Source: Bacteroidia bacterium
GTDB lineage: Bacteria > Bacteroidota > Bacteroidia > Flavobacteriales > Flavobacteriaceae
Direction of reading: 5' to 3'
NCBI GenBank assembly: GCA_030427865.1
Contig: JAUICK010000014.1
Location: forward strand, 28,570-92,569
Length of the DNA stretch: 64,000 nt
Numbering within the stretch: the stretch's first letter is position 1; every line of letters starts with the position of its first letter. Positions 51,945 to 61,689 of this stretch are shown piece by piece. The notes under the pieces were generated by a model. The model saw only the letters and a program-made list of their open reading frames with translations, was not told the DNA's origin and searched no databases. The translations under genes were made by a program, and so were the position numbers.

Positions 51945-54074
51945 TTAATTCTTTACTATTTCATTATTGTTTCTAAGCTTTAATTCACTTAACACATTTA
52001 AAGCCTCAGAAACATAAACATCTTTAGATAAGTTTTTGTGCCATGCCAATCTTTTATCTTTTAAAACAGTATCTTTTTTAAATAGAGACAATTCGTATTT
52101 AGGAGATGTAAATGTTAGGTTTGATTTATGATCAAAAACAGATTTAAATTTTTTGGCTGCATTTTCTTGAGCCTCATTTTCTTTGGCAAATAATTTATAA
52201 TTTAAAGAGTAAGAAGTATCGTCTTGATTTTCTTTTAACCACTTAGCATAATCATTAATTAACTTAAACTTTGGGTCTGATGCTATTCTTTGTTTACTAT
52301 TATAAATAACATCAGAGAAGTTTTGGTAAGAATTGGTTTGCACATAATTGGCTTGTTTAACTTTGTCCCAAACTAAGGCTCCGTCTAAATCTCTTTCTCC
52401 AAATTTCATATAACTATATCTGCTTGGTATTGCAATATCAGAATACACACCTTCTATTTGGGTAGAGCCACCATTAATTCTATAAAATTTTTGAATGGTC
52501 ATTTTTAGGGCTCCTAAATCTTTTTTGTACTTTGTAAATTGATTTATAGGGATAACACTTTGAACTGTACCTTTTCCGTAAGTTTGGTTTCCACCTATAA
52601 TAACAGCTCTTTTATAGTCTTGCATAGCCGCAGCAAAAATTTCTGATGCAGATGCAGAAAACTCATTAACAAGTACAACTACAGAACCATTCCATTGAGT
52701 TTTTGGGTCTGTATCATTTTTTACAATTGGTTTTTCTCCTCTGTATTTTATCTGAACAATAGGGCCTTTATCTATAAATAACCCACTAATTTCTATAGCT
52801 GTTTTTAAAGAACCTCCACCATTATTTCTTAAATCTATAATTAAACCAGAAACACCTTCTTTCTTTAAACGTTCAATTTCTTTCTCCATATCTTTTGCAG
52901 AATCTCTATAATTTTGATCTTCAAAATTAATGTAGAACTTTGGTAAATCTATGATAGCATATTTTTTACCATCTTTTTCAACTATACTCGATTTTACAAA
53001 AGTTTCTTCTAATTCAACAACATCTCTAATAATAGAAATTATTTTAGTAGAACCATCTAGTTTTTTCTTTACAGTTAATCTAACTTCTGTTCCTTTTTTA
53101 CCTTTAATAAACTTTATGGCATCATCTAAACGCATGCCAACAATATCTAAAGGTTCTCCATCTCCTTGTGCAACTTCTAAAATAATATCACCAGCTTCAA
53201 GTTCTCCTTGCTTCCATGCAGGTCCACCAGAAACTAACTCAAAAACATGAGTGTATATTCCTTTTTTTTGTAATCTTGCTCCAATACCTTCTAATTTACC
53301 AGACATATCTTGCTCAAAACGCTCTTTTGTTCTTGGAGCCATGTAAGTAGTATGTGGGTCAAAAGCACCTACAACACTATTTAAAAAAGTAGAAAACCAA
53401 TCTTCGTGTTCTAATTCTTCTATTCTAATGTAGAGTTCATCCATATTTTTAAGTACTTCAGAACGAGCTTCTTTTTCTAAAACTGCAAAACTTTTAGTTT
53501 TAAAATTTTTATCTTTTTCTTTACTTGCTTTTTGTTTTTCTATTTTGTCTTGAATTCTTATTAATGTGCTTAGTTTTAATTGTTTTCTCCAATAATCAAT
53601 CAATTGATTTTCGTTTTTTGCAAACGGTACCTTTTCATAGTCTACATCAATAGTTTCTTTTTTCTTGAAGTTGAAAGGTTGTGCTAACAAATCGCTGTAA
53701 TAAGATTTAGCATTTTTTATTTTTTCAGTAAACCTATCGTAAACTAAGTTGTAAAAACTTACATCTTCACTAAGTAATTGATTGTCTATTTGATATTTAT
53801 ATTTCGAAAATTCTTTAATGTCTTTTTGAGTAAAATATCTTTTACTTGGGTCTAAACCATCTATAAATTCATTAAAAACATATTCAGAGAAATCATCATT
53901 CATGTCTTTAACTACAAAATGACTTCTTGTTAAAATATTTCTTAGAATATAAATTAAGATTTTATCTTTTTCTGGGTCAGAGTTTGCGTTAAAATTATAA
54001 GCTTTAGTTTGTAAACTACTAAACAGTATTAAACTTGCTAGTAAAAGAGTTGTGAATTTAAATTTCGTTTTCAT
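51945..54074 (-). CDS. Carboxy-terminal processing (tail-specific) protease, S41 family
   Basis: A 709-residue periplasmic Prc-type protease. Signal peptide 1-25, a DUF3340-like N-terminal helical region, a PDZ domain (about 240-330, GIGARLQKKGIYTHVFELV ... GDIILEVAQGDGEP) and the Ser-Lys catalytic core: FSASASEIFAAAM (nucleophile Ser) and GGNQTYGKGTVQ (general-base Lys). It trims or degrades envelope proteins from their C-termini. Length agrees with E. coli Prc. No close operon partner. Confidence 0.94.
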   Translation of the reverse strand: MKTKFKFTTLLLASLILFSSLQTKAYNFNANSDPEKDKILIYILRNILTRSHFVVKDMNDDFSEYVFNEFIDGLDPSKRYFTQKDIKEFSKYKYQIDNQLLSEDVSFYNLVYDRFTEKIKNAKSYYSDLLAQPFNFKKKETIDVDYEKVPFAKNENQLIDYWRKQLKLSTLIRIQDKIEKQKASKEKDKNFKTKSFAVLEKEARSEVLKNMDELYIRIEELEHEDWFSTFLNSVVGAFDPHTTYMAPRTKERFEQDMSGKLEGIGARLQKKGIYTHVFELVSGGPAWKQGELEAGDIILEVAQGDGEPLDIVGMRLDDAIKFIKGKKGTEVRLTVKKKLDGSTKIISIIRDVVELEETFVKSSIVEKDGKKYAIIDLPKFYINFEDQNYRDSAKDMEKEIERLKKEGVSGLIIDLRNNGGGSLKTAIEISGLFIDKGPIVQIKYRGEKPIVKNDTDPKTQWNGSVVVLVNEFSASASEIFAAAMQDYKRAVIIGGNQTYGKGTVQSVIPINQFTKYKKDLGALKMTIQKFYRINGGSTQIEGVYSDIAIPSRYSYMKFGERDLDGALVWDKVKQANYVQTNSYQNFSDVIYNSKQRIASDPKFKLINDYAKWLKENQDDTSYSLNYKLFAKENEAQENAAKKFKSVFDHKSNLTFTSPKYELSLFKKDTVLKDKRLAWHKNLSKDVYVSEALNVLSELKLRNNNEIVKN

Positions 54075-54159
54075 AAACCTTATGTCGTGATTTTTAGTCT
54101 TTAATTACTATTTGTTCTTTGCTAAACTACTAAAATAATGCCAAAATTTTTAGTTAATG

Positions 54160-54681
54160 CTATATAGTTTTCTTTTTGTAGATTCCTCTAAAAGCTTCAG
54201 ATATAATTTCTCCATCTGAGTTAAGATATTCCCAAACCTGAATTACAGAATTGTCTTTGTTTTTAGACCATGTAACTCTGTTGTAAAAATTTCCTTTTTT
54301 ACCTTTAATTAAATCGCTTTTCAAAACCATTTTTCCATCAATTAATTTTCCTTTTAAAACCAAAGAAAAACCAGAATTATCTATCCAAACTTGATTCCAA
54401 CTGTCATCTACTTTGTTGTAATAGTTATAACTTGTTCCTTTGTTTTTACTTGTTTTAGAAGCCCAATTTTCTTGCATTACACAATTGTTTTGCATTTTAA
54501 CTAACTTATTTGTGCCAATTAATTTTCCAGAAGTATCGTAAACATTCCAATCTCCCTCCCAAAAATCAAACTGGCTGTATTTTTCACCAGAACATGGCTT
54601 TTTAGTTGCAGTTTGAGAATAGATTTTATTTGAAAAACTGATTGTCAAAATAATGATTAAAAATAATATTGAACGTAACAT
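54160..54681 (-). CDS. Exported DUF1579-like protein
   Basis: A 173-residue protein with a signal peptide (MLRSILFLIIILTISFSNKIYSQ) and a beta-barrel-like domain opening KYSQFDFWEGDWNVYD, then NKLVKMQNNCVMQENW and YYNKVDDSWNQVWID, a pattern shared with DUF1579 and related lipocalin-like proteins. The ATG at 54681 is preferred over one 21 bp upstream because it starts the signal peptide directly. The function is unknown. It is divergent from surE. Confidence 0.75.
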   Translation of the reverse strand: MLRSILFLIIILTISFSNKIYSQTATKKPCSGEKYSQFDFWEGDWNVYDTSGKLIGTNKLVKMQNNCVMQENWASKTSKNKGTSYNYYNKVDDSWNQVWIDNSGFSLVLKGKLIDGKMVLKSDLIKGKKGNFYNRVTWSKNKDNSVIQVWEYLNSDGEIISEAFRGIYKKKTI

Positions 54682-54772
54682 TATAGCAAGGTTTTGGTAC
54701 ATACAATGTTACGCAAAAAAGAGAAATTTTATTCTTTACAAAATGTTAAAAAGAAAATCACATAAAATCAAT

Positions 54773-54780
54773 TACATTTG
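54773..54780 (+). promoter_or_regulatory. -7 promoter element of surE
   Basis: TACATTTG fits TAnnTTTG and lies 17 bp before the surE ATG. Confidence 0.5.
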
Positions 54781-54797
54781 TATATAAAATTTTTACT

Positions 54798-55568
54798 ATG
54801 CAAGACAAACCATTGATTTTAGTTACTAATGATGATGGAATTACAGCTCCAGGTTTAAGAGCTTTAATTAGAATAATGAATAAGATAGGAGAAGTTGTTG
54901 TAGTTGCTCCAGATAGCCCACAAAGTGGCATGGGACATGCAATTACAGTTGATAATGTATTAACTTGCAATCCAATTACTATTGATGAAGGACCGCAATT
55001 AGAATATACCTGTTCTGGTACACCTGCAGATTGTGTAAAAATGGCAATTAATGAAATTTTAAATAGAAAACCAGATTTATGTGTTTCTGGAATTAATCAT
55101 GGTTCAAATTCATCAATAAATGTAATTTATTCAGGAACAATGAGTGCTGCTATTGAAGCTGGTATAGAAGGTATTCCTGCAATCGGTTTTTCTTTATTAG
55201 ATTTTAAATGGCATGCAGATTTTAAACCCTCTGAAGAGTATGTAAAAAATATTACATTAAATGCATTATTAAATGGAATCCCTGAAGGTGTTGTTTTAAA
55301 CGTAAATATTCCAAATTTAAAGAAAGATGAAATAAAAGGAGTTAAGGTTTGTAGACAAGCAAATGGTTACTGGAAAGAAGATTTCGATAAACGTAAGAGT
55401 CCGTTTGGAAAAGAGTATTACTGGCTTTCTGGAGAGTTTGTAAGTAAAGATAAAGGTCAAGATACAGATGTGTACGCCTTAGAAAACGGTTATGTTTCTG
55501 TAGTACCTGTACAATTTGATATGACTGCTCACCATATGATTCAAAAATTAAACTCTTGGGAACTGTAA
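54798..55568 (+). CDS. surE: 5'/3'-nucleotidase SurE
   Basis: A 256-residue nucleotidase. The metal-binding DD pair is in VTNDDGITAPGL (residues 9-20), followed by VVAPDSPQSGMGHAIT, CSGTPADCVKMAI and SGINHGSNSSINVIYSGTMSAAIE. It removes phosphate from nucleoside monophosphates and is linked to stationary-phase survival. The following small membrane gene starts 13 bp before its stop, so they are coupled. Confidence 0.96.
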   Translation: MQDKPLILVTNDDGITAPGLRALIRIMNKIGEVVVVAPDSPQSGMGHAITVDNVLTCNPITIDEGPQLEYTCSGTPADCVKMAINEILNRKPDLCVSGINHGSNSSINVIYSGTMSAAIEAGIEGIPAIGFSLLDFKWHADFKPSEEYVKNITLNALLNGIPEGVVLNVNIPNLKKDEIKGVKVCRQANGYWKEDFDKRKSPFGKEYYWLSGEFVSKDKGQDTDVYALENGYVSVVPVQFDMTAHHMIQKLNSWEL

Positions 55569-55843
55569 AAAAAGATATTTTAATAGGAGTTTTGGTTTCT
55601 TTATTTGCCACTTTTGGAGGTATTTTCTTGTATTTAGAATATTTTTCAAAATTTGGTTTTTATGAAACTTTAGATTTAATTAAAGAAGGAAAATTGTACG
55701 GAAAAGTATTGTCTTTGGCAGCTATTCCTAATTTATTTGTTTTCTTTATTTTTATTAAAAAGAAACAAGATTACAGAGCAAAAGGAGTTTTGTTAACTAC
55801 AATTTTAATAGCGCTAACTACTTTAGTTTTAAAGTTTTTCTAA
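55556..55843 (+). CDS. Small membrane protein of unknown function
   Basis: A 95-residue protein with three predicted membrane helices (about 8-30, 49-68, 75-95) and little loop. A TTG start at 55556 overlaps surE by 13 bp; no better start is visible. It lies 9 bp before lpxB. I do not recognise the family. Confidence 0.68.
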   Translation: MGTVKKDILIGVLVSLFATFGGIFLYLEYFSKFGFYETLDLIKEGKLYGKVLSLAAIPNLFVFFIFIKKKQDYRAKGVLLTTILIALTTLVLKFF

Positions 55844-55852
55844 CTTAAAAAT

Positions 55853-56962
55853 ATGAAATACTACATTATTGCAGGAGAAGCATCAGGCGATTTACATGGC
55901 TCTAATTTAATGAAAGCCTTGTTTAATGAAGATGCAAATGCAGATATTCGGTTTTGGGGTGGAGATTTAATGAAATCTGTTGGCGGAACTTTGGTAAGTC
56001 ATTACAAAGAAAGAGCCTTTATGGGTTTTTTTGAAGTAATAATGAATCTTAGAAAAGTACTAGTTTTTATTAAGTTCTGTAAAAAAGATATCGAAAAATT
56101 TAACCCAGATGTAATTATTTTTATAGATAACTCTGGATTTAATTTAAGAATTGCTAAATGGGCTAAAGAAAAAGGATTTAGAACCAATTACTATATTTCA
56201 CCTCAAGTTTGGGCTAGTAGAGCAAGTAGGGTAAAAGGAATAAAGAGAGATATAGATAAAATGTTTGTAATTCTTCCTTTCGAAAAAGATTTTTATCAAA
56301 AATATAATTATGATGTGGAGTTTGTGGGACATCCTTTAATTGATGGAATTGCAGATAGAAAACAAACAGATTTAGCGGTATTTAAAAAGAAATATAACTT
56401 AAATGATAAACCTATAATTGCCCTTCTGCCAGGAAGTAGAAAACAAGAAATTACGAAAATGCTTTTTGTTATGCTGTCTTTAATTGACGATTTTTCTAAC
56501 TATCAATTTGTTATAGCAGGAGCACCAAGCCAAAATTTTAGTTTTTATCAAAAAATTATAGGAAGCAAAAAAGTAAGTTTTATTAACAACAAAACTTACG
56601 ATTTATTAAGCGTTTCTTATGCGGCAATAGTTGCTTCTGGAACAGCTACTTTAGAAACAGCTTTATTTAAAGTACCTCAAGTGGTTTGTTATAAAGGAGG
56701 TGCAGTTTCTTATCAAATAGCCAAAAGAATTATTACCTTAAAATATATTTCTTTAGTAAATTTAATTCTGAATAAAGAAGTTGTTAAAGAGCTGATTCAG
56801 AATAATTTTAATAAGAGAAACCTAAAAAAAGAATTGACTAAAATTTTAGACTCAAACTTTAGAGAACAATTATTTTTAGACTATTTTAAATTAGAAAAAA
56901 AATTAGGAGGAAAAGGAGCTTCAGAAAAAGTAGCTAAACAAATAGTAGCAGATTTAAAATAA
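55853..56962 (+). CDS. lpxB: Lipid-A-disaccharide synthase
   Basis: A 369-residue GT19 glycosyltransferase that joins lipid X and UDP-diacylglucosamine in lipid A synthesis. It begins YYIIAGEASGDLHGSNLMKA and has FIDNSGFNLRIAKWAK, YYISPQVWASRASRV, EFVGHPLIDG, LLPGSRKQEI and ASGTATLETALFKVPQVVCYK. It is co-directional with surE and the NlpC/P60 lipoprotein, a typical envelope arrangement. Together with lptD it shows that this organism makes LPS. Confidence 0.96.
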   Translation: MKYYIIAGEASGDLHGSNLMKALFNEDANADIRFWGGDLMKSVGGTLVSHYKERAFMGFFEVIMNLRKVLVFIKFCKKDIEKFNPDVIIFIDNSGFNLRIAKWAKEKGFRTNYYISPQVWASRASRVKGIKRDIDKMFVILPFEKDFYQKYNYDVEFVGHPLIDGIADRKQTDLAVFKKKYNLNDKPIIALLPGSRKQEITKMLFVMLSLIDDFSNYQFVIAGAPSQNFSFYQKIIGSKKVSFINNKTYDLLSVSYAAIVASGTATLETALFKVPQVVCYKGGAVSYQIAKRIITLKYISLVNLILNKEVVKELIQNNFNKRNLKKELTKILDSNFREQLFLDYFKLEKKLGGKGASEKVAKQIVADLK

Positions 56963-56967
56963 ATAAT

Positions 56968-57447
56968 TTGAAAAAATTAGTGTTTTTGATGACGATTTTA
57001 ACTGTAGTAGTGAGTTCTTGTTCATCTTCTAAAACGGTTGTTAAAAACAACAAAAAAACTTCTTCTAAAGCAGATAGAGTTGTTGCAAATGCAATGAAAT
57101 ATAAAGGAGTGCGTTACAAATTTGGTGGAACTACCAAAAGAGGAATGGATTGCTCTGGAGTAGTTTATGTGGCTTATGGTAGTCAAAATGTTTTATTGCC
57201 AAGAGTTTCGAGAGACATGGCAAAAAGAGGTAAAAAAATACCTTTAAATAAAGTTAAGAAAGGAGATTTAGTTTTTTTTAGAACCAATAAAAGTAGAAGA
57301 AACATCAATCATGTAGGCTTGGTAGTTTCTAATAAAAGAGGGCAGATTCGCTTTATTCATGCAACTTCTTCAAAAGGTGTAATTATTTCTTCAATATCAG
57401 AAAAATACTGGAAAAAAACTTTTGTAAAAGCAACTACAATTTTATAA
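56968..57447 (+). CDS. NlpC/P60 (C40) peptidase lipoprotein
   Basis: A 159-residue lipoprotein with a TTG start. Lipobox VVSSC (Cys18), then an NlpC/P60 domain with the catalytic Cys62 in RGMDCSGVVYVAY and the His in NINHVGLVV. Such enzymes cut D-Glu-meso-DAP bonds in peptidoglycan stems. It starts 5 bp after lpxB, indicating one operon. Confidence 0.9.
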   Translation: MKKLVFLMTILTVVVSSCSSSKTVVKNNKKTSSKADRVVANAMKYKGVRYKFGGTTKRGMDCSGVVYVAYGSQNVLLPRVSRDMAKRGKKIPLNKVKKGDLVFFRTNKSRRNINHVGLVVSNKRGQIRFIHATSSKGVIISSISEKYWKKTFVKATTIL

Positions 57448-57468
57448 GTTAAAACTTAACTTTTTTTT
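57446..57468 (+). terminator. Weak terminator after the NlpC/P60 gene
   Basis: A 7-bp stem AAGTTAA / TTAACTT with a 3-base loop, overlapping the stop codon and followed by a T-run. It is AT-rich, so probably leaky. Confidence 0.4.
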
Positions 57469-57485
57469 AGTAACTTTACCTTGCT

Positions 57486-59501
57486 ATGAAAAGGTTAATT
57501 AAATACTTGCCTTTGCACTTTGTTGTGCTTGTTGTTTTTGGAATAAGTTTCCAGTTTTTTACACAATTTTGGAAATTTAAATTCCAAAATCTATTCTTTT
57601 TATTAGTTTTTTTAGCAATCTTTTTTCTTTTCAAAAACAAGATTTTATCAACAGTTATTAGTTTTTTATTCTTCTTTTTTATTGGTGTTTCTTCAGTTTT
57701 TATTAATGATGATAGAAATTATGATAATTACTACGGGCATCAATTACAAGAAAATTCGTCTGTAGTTTTACAAATTCATAAAGTTTTAAAACCTGGAAGT
57801 TTTTATAAAAAATATGTCGCAAATATTGTTTTGATAGATAATAAAAAAACAAGGGGTAAAGTATTGTTAAATGTGTTAAATGACAGTGTTTTAGAATCAT
57901 TAAAAGTTGATGATAAATTAATGTTAAAACCCAATTTTAAGTCATTAATTCCACCATTAAACCCTCATCAGTTTAATTATGAGTCATATTTAGCAAAACA
58001 AGGAATTTATCATCAAGTTTTTACAGAAAACAATCGGTTTTTAAAATTAAAACCATCAGGATTTACATTGTTTGGTTTGTCTGCGAAACTGAGGTTTAAA
58101 ATTCAAAAATCACTACAAAAATATCATTTTAAAAATGATGAATTAGCTGTAATTAACGCACTATTATTAGGGCAAAGGCAAGATATTTCTAAAGCGCTTA
58201 TTGCAGATTATCAAAATGCTGGAGCCATACACATTTTAGCTGTATCTGGATTGCATGTAGGCGTAATTTTATTAATCCTTTCGTTTGTATGTAAACCTAT
58301 AGAGCGTCTTAGAAATGGAAAATTCCTAAAAACTACAATTATAGTCTTATTACTTTGGATGTTTGCTTTTATTGCAGGTTTGTCAGCGTCTGTTGTAAGA
58401 GCTGTTACTATGTTTTCTTTTGTTGCTATTGGAATGTCTTTTCATCAAAAAAATATAGTGGAATTTTCATTTATTTCTTCGATGTTATTTTTATTATTGA
58501 TAAAACCCATGTTTTTGTTTGATGTTGGTTTTCAACTAAGTTATTTGGCTGTTTTTGGAATTCTTTTTGCACAACCAAAATTGTATTCTATTTGGAAACC
58601 TAAATATAAAATTATTGATTTTTTCTGGAAACTATTTACGGTTTCTATTGCTGCACAAGTAGGAATATTACCATTAAGTATTTTCTATTTCCAACAATTT
58701 CCTGGATTGTTTTTGGTATCTAATTTGGTAATTATTCCTTTTTTAGGAACTGTTTTAATAGGTGGTATACTCGTAATTATTTTATCGTTTTTAAGCATCT
58801 TACCACAAATAATTGCAGATGTATATGGGTACATTATTTCTTATATGAATGCTTTTGTAAGTTGGGTTTCTCATCAAGAAAGTTTTCTTTTTAAAGAAAT
58901 TTCTATTTCTTTTAGTATGATGTTACTTTGTTATCTTTTTCTCTTTGCTTTCATATATTTTTTAATGAAAAAATCTGCCAAACAAATGCTTTATTTTTTA
59001 GTTTCTATCTTATTAATTCAAACTCTTTTTATTTTAGAAAAAAAAGAATTTAAGACAAAAAAAGAATTTATAATTTTTCATAAAAGCAGATTTTCTATAA
59101 TTGGAAAACGAATAGGTACACGCCTTTATTTACAGCACGATTTTGACTCTTTACATATAAAAAATGATTATAGTATTAAAAGTTACAGAATAGGAGAAAA
59201 TCTTACTGCAATTCAAAAAACCAATTTTAACAACTATCTTAAATTTGCCGATAAAGGTATTGTAATTGTAGATAGTTTAGGGATATATAAAATTAAAAAC
59301 CTTAGAAAACCATTAGTAGTTTTACAATATTCTCCTAAAATTAATATAGAAAGATTAATAAAAACCATAAAGCCTTCTCAAATTATTGCAGATGGTTCTA
59401 ATTATAAAAGTTATGTTTTACGATGGGAAAAGAAATGTTTAGAATATCAAATTCCATTTCATTACACAGGACAAGATGGGGCTTTTATTCTCAGAGAATA
59501 A
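57486..59501 (+). CDS. comEC: ComEC/Rec2-like competence membrane protein, short form
   Basis: A 671-residue membrane protein with a DUF4131-type N-terminus (about 25-180) and the competence domain (about 205-480) holding HILAVSGLHVGVIL and GLSASVVRA, which form the DNA channel in natural transformation. The C-terminal 150 residues correspond to the metallo-beta-lactamase region of ComEC, but no HxHxDH motif is visible, so the nuclease part is reduced or lost, as seen in other Bacteroidota ComEC. It converges with the next gene at a 2-bp gap. Confidence 0.9.
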   Translation: MKRLIKYLPLHFVVLVVFGISFQFFTQFWKFKFQNLFFLLVFLAIFFLFKNKILSTVISFLFFFFIGVSSVFINDDRNYDNYYGHQLQENSSVVLQIHKVLKPGSFYKKYVANIVLIDNKKTRGKVLLNVLNDSVLESLKVDDKLMLKPNFKSLIPPLNPHQFNYESYLAKQGIYHQVFTENNRFLKLKPSGFTLFGLSAKLRFKIQKSLQKYHFKNDELAVINALLLGQRQDISKALIADYQNAGAIHILAVSGLHVGVILLILSFVCKPIERLRNGKFLKTTIIVLLLWMFAFIAGLSASVVRAVTMFSFVAIGMSFHQKNIVEFSFISSMLFLLLIKPMFLFDVGFQLSYLAVFGILFAQPKLYSIWKPKYKIIDFFWKLFTVSIAAQVGILPLSIFYFQQFPGLFLVSNLVIIPFLGTVLIGGILVIILSFLSILPQIIADVYGYIISYMNAFVSWVSHQESFLFKEISISFSMMLLCYLFLFAFIYFLMKKSAKQMLYFLVSILLIQTLFILEKKEFKTKKEFIIFHKSRFSIIGKRIGTRLYLQHDFDSLHIKNDYSIKSYRIGENLTAIQKTNFNNYLKFADKGIVIVDSLGIYKIKNLRKPLVVLQYSPKINIERLIKTIKPSQIIADGSNYKSYVLRWEKKCLEYQIPFHYTGQDGAFILRE

Positions 59502-59503
59502 TA

Positions 59504-60022
59504 TTATAGTTTGCTCTTAAATTCTTTGTCAAATTCTTCCCACCTTTTTGTGTTGTAAGCTTTTTCAGAGAAATAAGTTAGTACTTTTTCCATTGTTTTC
59601 TTATCTAAATACCCAGGAATTTTATCTAACAGCTCTCCTTTTTCTGATAAGAAAATTGTGGTTGGGTAAGATAATCTTCCATTCATTAAAGCAGCGGGTA
59701 GTTCATGATAACCACGCCTGCCTTCTTTTTGAAATTTAAAGGTATAATTATTAAAAATAATATCTTTTTTTTCTTCTCCATTTAATTTTACGGCATAAAA
59801 ATTTTTGTTTATGTATGTAGATATCGTTTTGTTAGAGTAAGTGTTTAGATCCATTTTTTTGCAGTAGCCACACCAATCTGTGTAAACATCAATTAAAATA
59901 GGTTTTGGATTTTCTTTATTTAATTCTAAAGCTTTTTCAAAAGAAAGCCATTGTACGGTTTCTTGGGCGTACGTAGTGAGTGAAAAGATAAGAATGGTTA
60001 TAAATAAAATTGTTTTTTTCAT
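59504..60022 (-). CDS. Exported thioredoxin-fold protein (WCGYC)
   Basis: A 172-residue protein with a signal peptide (residues 1-20, ending TTYAQ) and a thioredoxin-7/DUF255-type fold. The redox motif is DWCGYCKKMD (residues 49-58), and the cis-Pro region is SYPTTIFLSEKG. It belongs to the periplasmic thiol-reductase-like group. It lies downstream of the POT gene on the same strand; whether they share a transcript is unclear. Confidence 0.85.
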   Translation of the reverse strand: MKKTILFITILIFSLTTYAQETVQWLSFEKALELNKENPKPILIDVYTDWCGYCKKMDLNTYSNKTISTYINKNFYAVKLNGEEKKDIIFNNYTFKFQKEGRRGYHELPAALMNGRLSYPTTIFLSEKGELLDKIPGYLDKKTMEKVLTYFSEKAYNTKRWEEFDKEFKSKL

Positions 60023-60065
60023 GATAATTTAGTCGCAAATGTTATGCCAAAATTACAAAAAATAA

Positions 60066-61619
60066 CTACCTTATACCGTGCATTAGTTTTTTCATAAGAG
60101 GGTTTAATACTAAGAATATTAAGCCAACTGCTGCTGGGATTATAGTAAATATTAAGAAAAAATAAGACATTGAATATTGTTCTACGATTGGGTCTATATA
60201 ACTTCCAATTTTTGCTGCTAAGTAGTTTCCTAAAGCATTTACTAAATACCAAATACCAAACATCATTCCTATTTTTTTGGCAGGAACCAATTTAGAAACA
60301 TAAGACAAACCTGTTGGAGATACACATAGCTCTCCCATTGTATGAAATAAATAGGCTAAGACTAACCAAATTAAACTTACTGAAGCTGTTTTTGCGCCCT
60401 GAGGGATGCTGCTTGAACCATAAGCTAATGCACCAAAACCTATTCCTAAAAGAATCATTCCAATACCAAATTTTACAGCTGCAGATGGATTAAGTTTACT
60501 TTCCCACCATTTAGAAAATAATGGAGCTAAGAAAATAATAAAAAGTGAATTTAGTATTAAGAACCACGATGCTTCTATTTCTGTATTTTGTTGAGGAATA
60601 ATAACACTTAATTTCCAAATAACTATTCCCCAAATACTAATAAAGCTAATACCTAATACAATATTTGATAATGATATTTTTTTAAAAGTTTGACTAAAAA
60701 GTTTTAACAAAACCCAAGAAATTATTAAAAGAGGAATAGTAGACACTAAAACATCAACAATTTTAAAAATTAAAGCTGAGTTTCCGGTTAATGCTCTTTG
60801 AGTGTAATCTCTGGCAAAAATATTCATAGAACCACTGGCTTGTTCAAAGGCAGCCCAGAAGAATACTGTAAAGAAAGCTAATAATGCAACAACAATATAT
60901 CTATCTCTTTGAATATTTTTTTGAGAGTTATTTTTTTCGAGTAAATCAGTTGCATTTGTTGCAACAGCATCCGATAAATCAATTTTTTTACTTGGAGCAG
61001 CACCAATGTTTTCAAAAATTTCTCTACCAAACCAAAATTGCAAAGTCCCTAAAAGCATAAAAATACCAGCTAAACCAAACCCCCAAGAATAGCTTAAATT
61101 ATTTGCCAAAAAGCCACATAGTAAAACTCCTAAAAAACCGCCAGCATTAACTCCCATGTAAAAAATAGTAAACGCTCCGTCTTTTCTTTCAGGATATTTG
61201 TCATATAAACCACTAACAATTGATGTAACATTTGGTTTAAATAAGCCGTTACCAATAATTAACAATCCAATTCCTAAGTATAAGGTAGTTTCGGTTTCTA
61301 ATGACATAGCAGCATGCCCTAACGTCATTGCCAAAGCACCTAATGCTACCGCTTTTTGATAACCTAATAATTTATCAGCAATAATACCTCCAATTAGCGG
61401 GGTTAGGTATACAGAACTTGTGTAAATTCCTAAAAGACCTAGAGCTCTCTCCCTTGTCCATTCCCAACCACCATCAGAAAAAGAGGCTGTTAAAAACAAA
61501 ACAAAAATGGCACGCATTCCGTAATAAGAAAAGCGTTCCCACATTTCTGTAAAAAATAAAACAAATAATGCTGGTTTATGATTTAATAAGCTAAATTGAT
61601 TGGAAGTAGATGTGTCCAT
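60066..61619 (-). CDS. POT family peptide MFS transporter (second copy)
   Basis: A 517-residue proton-dependent oligopeptide transporter with about 14 helices. PTR2 signatures: FTEMWERFSYYGMRAI (ExxERFxYY, residues about 23-38), and FTIFYMGVNAGGFLG. The ATG at 61619 is preferred to a TTG 21 bp upstream. It imports di- and tripeptides with protons. It is a paralogue of the next gene, separated by a terminator hairpin, so it probably has its own promoter. Confidence 0.92.
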   Translation of the reverse strand: MDTSTSNQFSLLNHKPALFVLFFTEMWERFSYYGMRAIFVLFLTASFSDGGWEWTRERALGLLGIYTSSVYLTPLIGGIIADKLLGYQKAVALGALAMTLGHAAMSLETETTLYLGIGLLIIGNGLFKPNVTSIVSGLYDKYPERKDGAFTIFYMGVNAGGFLGVLLCGFLANNLSYSWGFGLAGIFMLLGTLQFWFGREIFENIGAAPSKKIDLSDAVATNATDLLEKNNSQKNIQRDRYIVVALLAFFTVFFWAAFEQASGSMNIFARDYTQRALTGNSALIFKIVDVLVSTIPLLIISWVLLKLFSQTFKKISLSNIVLGISFISIWGIVIWKLSVIIPQQNTEIEASWFLILNSLFIIFLAPLFSKWWESKLNPSAAVKFGIGMILLGIGFGALAYGSSSIPQGAKTASVSLIWLVLAYLFHTMGELCVSPTGLSYVSKLVPAKKIGMMFGIWYLVNALGNYLAAKIGSYIDPIVEQYSMSYFFLIFTIIPAAVGLIFLVLNPLMKKLMHGIR

Positions 61620-61638
61620 ATTTATATTTTTGATGTAC

Positions 61639-61675
61639 AAAAAACCTCATAAACAAATTGCTTATGAGATTTTTG
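61639..61675 (-). terminator. Hairpin between the two POT genes
   Basis: CTCATAA / TTATGAG stem (61646-61652 and 61662-61668) with flanking A/T tracts; on the minus strand it ends in a six-T run. It follows the upstream POT gene by 15 bp. Confidence 0.7.
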
Positions 61676-61689
61676 CGATTGTTTAATAT

